A model generated the notes under the pieces. It did not search any database and was not told the origin of the DNA. It worked only from the letters and a program-made list of their open reading frames with translations. Positions 62,564 through 64,000 of a DNA stretch of 64,000 bases are shown here, piece by piece. This DNA is from UTCFX2 sp963827155 (GTDB lineage: Bacteria; Chloroflexota; Anaerolineae; Anaerolineales; UBA4823), in NCBI GenBank assembly GCA_963827155.1, contig CAWGZV010000002.1, positions 3,410,001-3,474,000 on the forward strand. Reading direction: 5' to 3'. The first letter of the stretch is position 1. Each line of letters opens with the position of its first letter. A program made the translations under genes and the position numbers.

Positions 62564-63502
62564 TCAATCAAATTTTACGAAATAGCGGGTCAGATGAGTT
62601 TTTTTATCGAGCTGGCAGCTTTCGTACACTTCTTCAGCCCTCCGCCCCATCTCAACATTCAGGCGGAAGAACTTTCCGCTAGCCAGCCCGCGAAAAACCA
62701 CCCGCCAGGTATCCGCCCCTGCTTCTTCGACACTCTCCAGACGGTATGCCTCCACTGCAGTCTCTCCGGTTTGGATCCGCAGAAATTCATCTGCAGCCTG
62801 CGCCGCCGGTGGATATGCCGCCCGCCCGCGGAGTTTGGGCAGGTAGGCCTTCCCCGCTAATAAATGCTTCAAGAGCTCCCCGGCTTCTGCCGGCTCGACA
62901 CGCCCATATACCAATCCATGCGGCAAGGCGATCACGTTGGCGGCAAAGCGATGCCCACCCTGGTGGGTGCTCTGCCAGACCAGCGGGGTCGGCTGGTCAT
63001 TCGAGGCTGCTTCCAGGGCGTTGAAGAGGGGGATGCCGTGCAGCGCGCAGCAGCGGTCGCGCCGACCGTTTGTGCAGACCAGGATGATAGGCTCCCAGCG
63101 CCGGAACGCCTGAAATTCGTCCGGCGCGTTGAAGACCATGGCGAAATCCAGCTCCAGCAGGCGATCATATGTTTCCAAATTGAATAAAAAAATCTCGGGC
63201 CGGGCTTCCCCGACGGAGCACAGGAACAGCCGGACCTGGTCCCCAGGGTCCCGTTCGTGTCCGGCGCGATTCGGGCGGTGGATCAGCAGCGCCTTGTGCT
63301 GCTTGTCGCTTTTGACCCAGCTTTGGATATGCGTCTTGATCGCCTCGGGCAGATCGCTTTCCTCGAGTGCTTTTCCGCCCCACGCCGCCCCATATTCAAG
63401 CAGCAGGTAGCGGCTTGTGGGGGTTGCGCTCCCGATCAGAGGCTCGCCAGCCTGGATGGATAACTCGGAACAGGTAGATTGGGCCGTGGGGGTTGGACCC
63501 AT
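62564..63502 (-). CDS. sucrase/ferredoxin-like (thioredoxin-fold [2Fe-2S]) protein
   Basis: The protein has the family motif CTNGRRDRCCALHG with three Cys, then HQGGHRFAANVIALPHGLVY, and a C-terminal domain. These proteins bind a [2Fe-2S] cluster in a thioredoxin-like fold; their role is poorly defined. ATG 63502 follows the preceding stop by 1 bp. Confidence 0.85.
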   Translation of the reverse strand: MGPTPTAQSTCSELSIQAGEPLIGSATPTSRYLLLEYGAAWGGKALEESDLPEAIKTHIQSWVKSDKQHKALLIHRPNRAGHERDPGDQVRLFLCSVGEARPEIFLFNLETYDRLLELDFAMVFNAPDEFQAFRRWEPIILVCTNGRRDRCCALHGIPLFNALEAASNDQPTPLVWQSTHQGGHRFAANVIALPHGLVYGRVEPAEAGELLKHLLAGKAYLPKLRGRAAYPPAAQAADEFLRIQTGETAVEAYRLESVEEAGADTWRVVFRGLASGKFFRLNVEMGRRAEEVYESCQLDKKTHLTRYFVKFD

Positions 63503-63503
63503 A

Positions 63504-64000
63504 TCAGGCCTTGAATTCAAACGGGCACAGCAGGTAGAGCGCCCATCCGAAATACTCCCGACCGAAGCGCATATATTCGTCCTGGCTCTCGTGGAGGTGC
63601 TGGACAACATCCGGCAGGTCAGGGTGCCCCGGGTTCTCCTCAATCCAGCCCATCAGCCCGTGCCAGTTGGCGGTCTCGTAGTGGTCCCATTCGTCCAGGC
63701 TGGAGTGCAGGATGTAGGTCACCTCTAATCCTGCCTTGCGGCAGAACTGCAGGAGCTTTGCCTCGCTCTGGAGGGCGGTCTGCTCCTGAGCCAGGTCCGG
63801 CGGGACGGCGTCCTTCAGCCAGTAGGCCTCACCGAGCAGGATCTTCCCACCGGGCTTGATCGCCCGCTTCAGCTCGCGCAGCGCTTCTTCAATGTTTTCC
63901 CAGACGAATGAGGCTCCAATGCAGGCTGCAAAATCGAAAGAACCGGCCTCGAAGGCGTACTCTGCCCCCTTGCCTTCGATGATCGAAATCCGGTCTTCCA
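63504..64000 (-). CDS. SAM-dependent methyltransferase, C-terminal part (runs off the window)
   Basis: The 5' end is outside the window. The visible 165 residues include FDFAACIGASFVWENIEEAL, IKPGGKILLGEAYWLKDAVP and FGREYFGWALYLLCPFEFKA, the post-motif II part of class I methyltransferases. It overlaps or abuts the next gene, so it is probably part of the same operon. The shorter frame from 63722 is not the true start. Confidence 0.85.
   Translation of the reverse strand, partial: EDRISIIEGKGAEYAFEAGSFDFAACIGASFVWENIEEALRELKRAIKPGGKILLGEAYWLKDAVPPDLAQEQTALQSEAKLLQFCRKAGLEVTYILHSSLDEWDHYETANWHGLMGWIEENPGHPDLPDVVQHLHESQDEYMRFGREYFGWALYLLCPFEFKA

Overview
The window is about 64 kb of a moderately GC-rich, gene-dense bacterial chromosome. 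Gene content points to an anaerobic or facultative member of Chloroflexota, most likely class Anaerolineae. It combines a cytochrome bd oxidase, an energy-converting group 4 [NiFe] hydrogenase, an AfsR/SARP-like regulator with an NB-ARC ATPase, a kinase-like protein with a Pro/Thr-rich tail, and menaquinone-type MenG/UbiX. The tuf-rpmG-trpT-secE-nusG-rplKAJL block is a typical bacterial layout. The lineage call is an inference from gene style, not a database result.

Layout. 0-6.4 kb: an Rrf2 regulator upstream of cydA-cydB-cydD, a UPF0316 membrane protein and a glucan phosphorylase, all on the minus strand. 6.4-15.5 kb: a LutA gene plus a fused LutB-LutC gene, ArfB, RNase Z, a molybdopterin oxidoreductase, a GMC oxidoreductase, a UPF0173 hydrolase and a YfcC-type carrier. 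15.8-21 kb: a VapBC-like pair, a PLP decarboxylase, and an AfsR-like regulator with a decayed copy of its own 5' end lying downstream. 21.2-30.5 kb: an unrecognised repeat protein facing a ten-gene hydrogenase operon (nuoJ-, K-, L-, N- and A-like, small subunit, large subunit, nuoH- and nuoI-like, maturation protease). 30.7-36.8 kb: thioesterase, glycosyltransferase-like protein, LysM protein, MFS, a membrane protein and a pseudokinase. 36.8-39.9 kb: an accessory island with MntA-HepT, a decayed IS4-like element and a nucleotidyltransferase/partner pair. 39.9-50.7 kb: urocanase, a second Rrf2 regulator, UDP-glucose dehydrogenase, methyltransferases, UbiX, MenG, UMF1 MFS, a PIN-TRAM protein and RlmB. 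51.3-57 kb: three tRNAs, tuf, rpmG, tRNA-Trp, secE, nusG, rplK, rplA, rplJ and rplL, with ribosomal-protein leader elements. 57-64 kb: a two-component system, a membrane protein, a lytic transglycosylase, Nudix, SDR, a sucrase/ferredoxin-like protein and a partial methyltransferase.

How the parts fit. The bd oxidase, the hydrogenase and the second Rrf2 gene each have a CRP/FNR-type palindrome (GTGA-N6-TCAY) centred about 88-101 bp upstream of the first gene, which suggests one redox or oxygen regulon. The translation block carries three autoregulatory-type leaders: two L1-binding-like hairpins and one L10 leader.

Quality warning. At least a dozen genes that should be intact are broken by a single-base gain or loss, often in a short homopolymer, with the conserved protein continuing in the next frame. 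Examples are ArfB, UbiX, the OmpR-type regulator, the hydrogenase large subunit, the GMC oxidoreductase and AfsR. The simplest reading is uncorrected indel errors in the assembly. I therefore give full spans for these genes and mark the break point.
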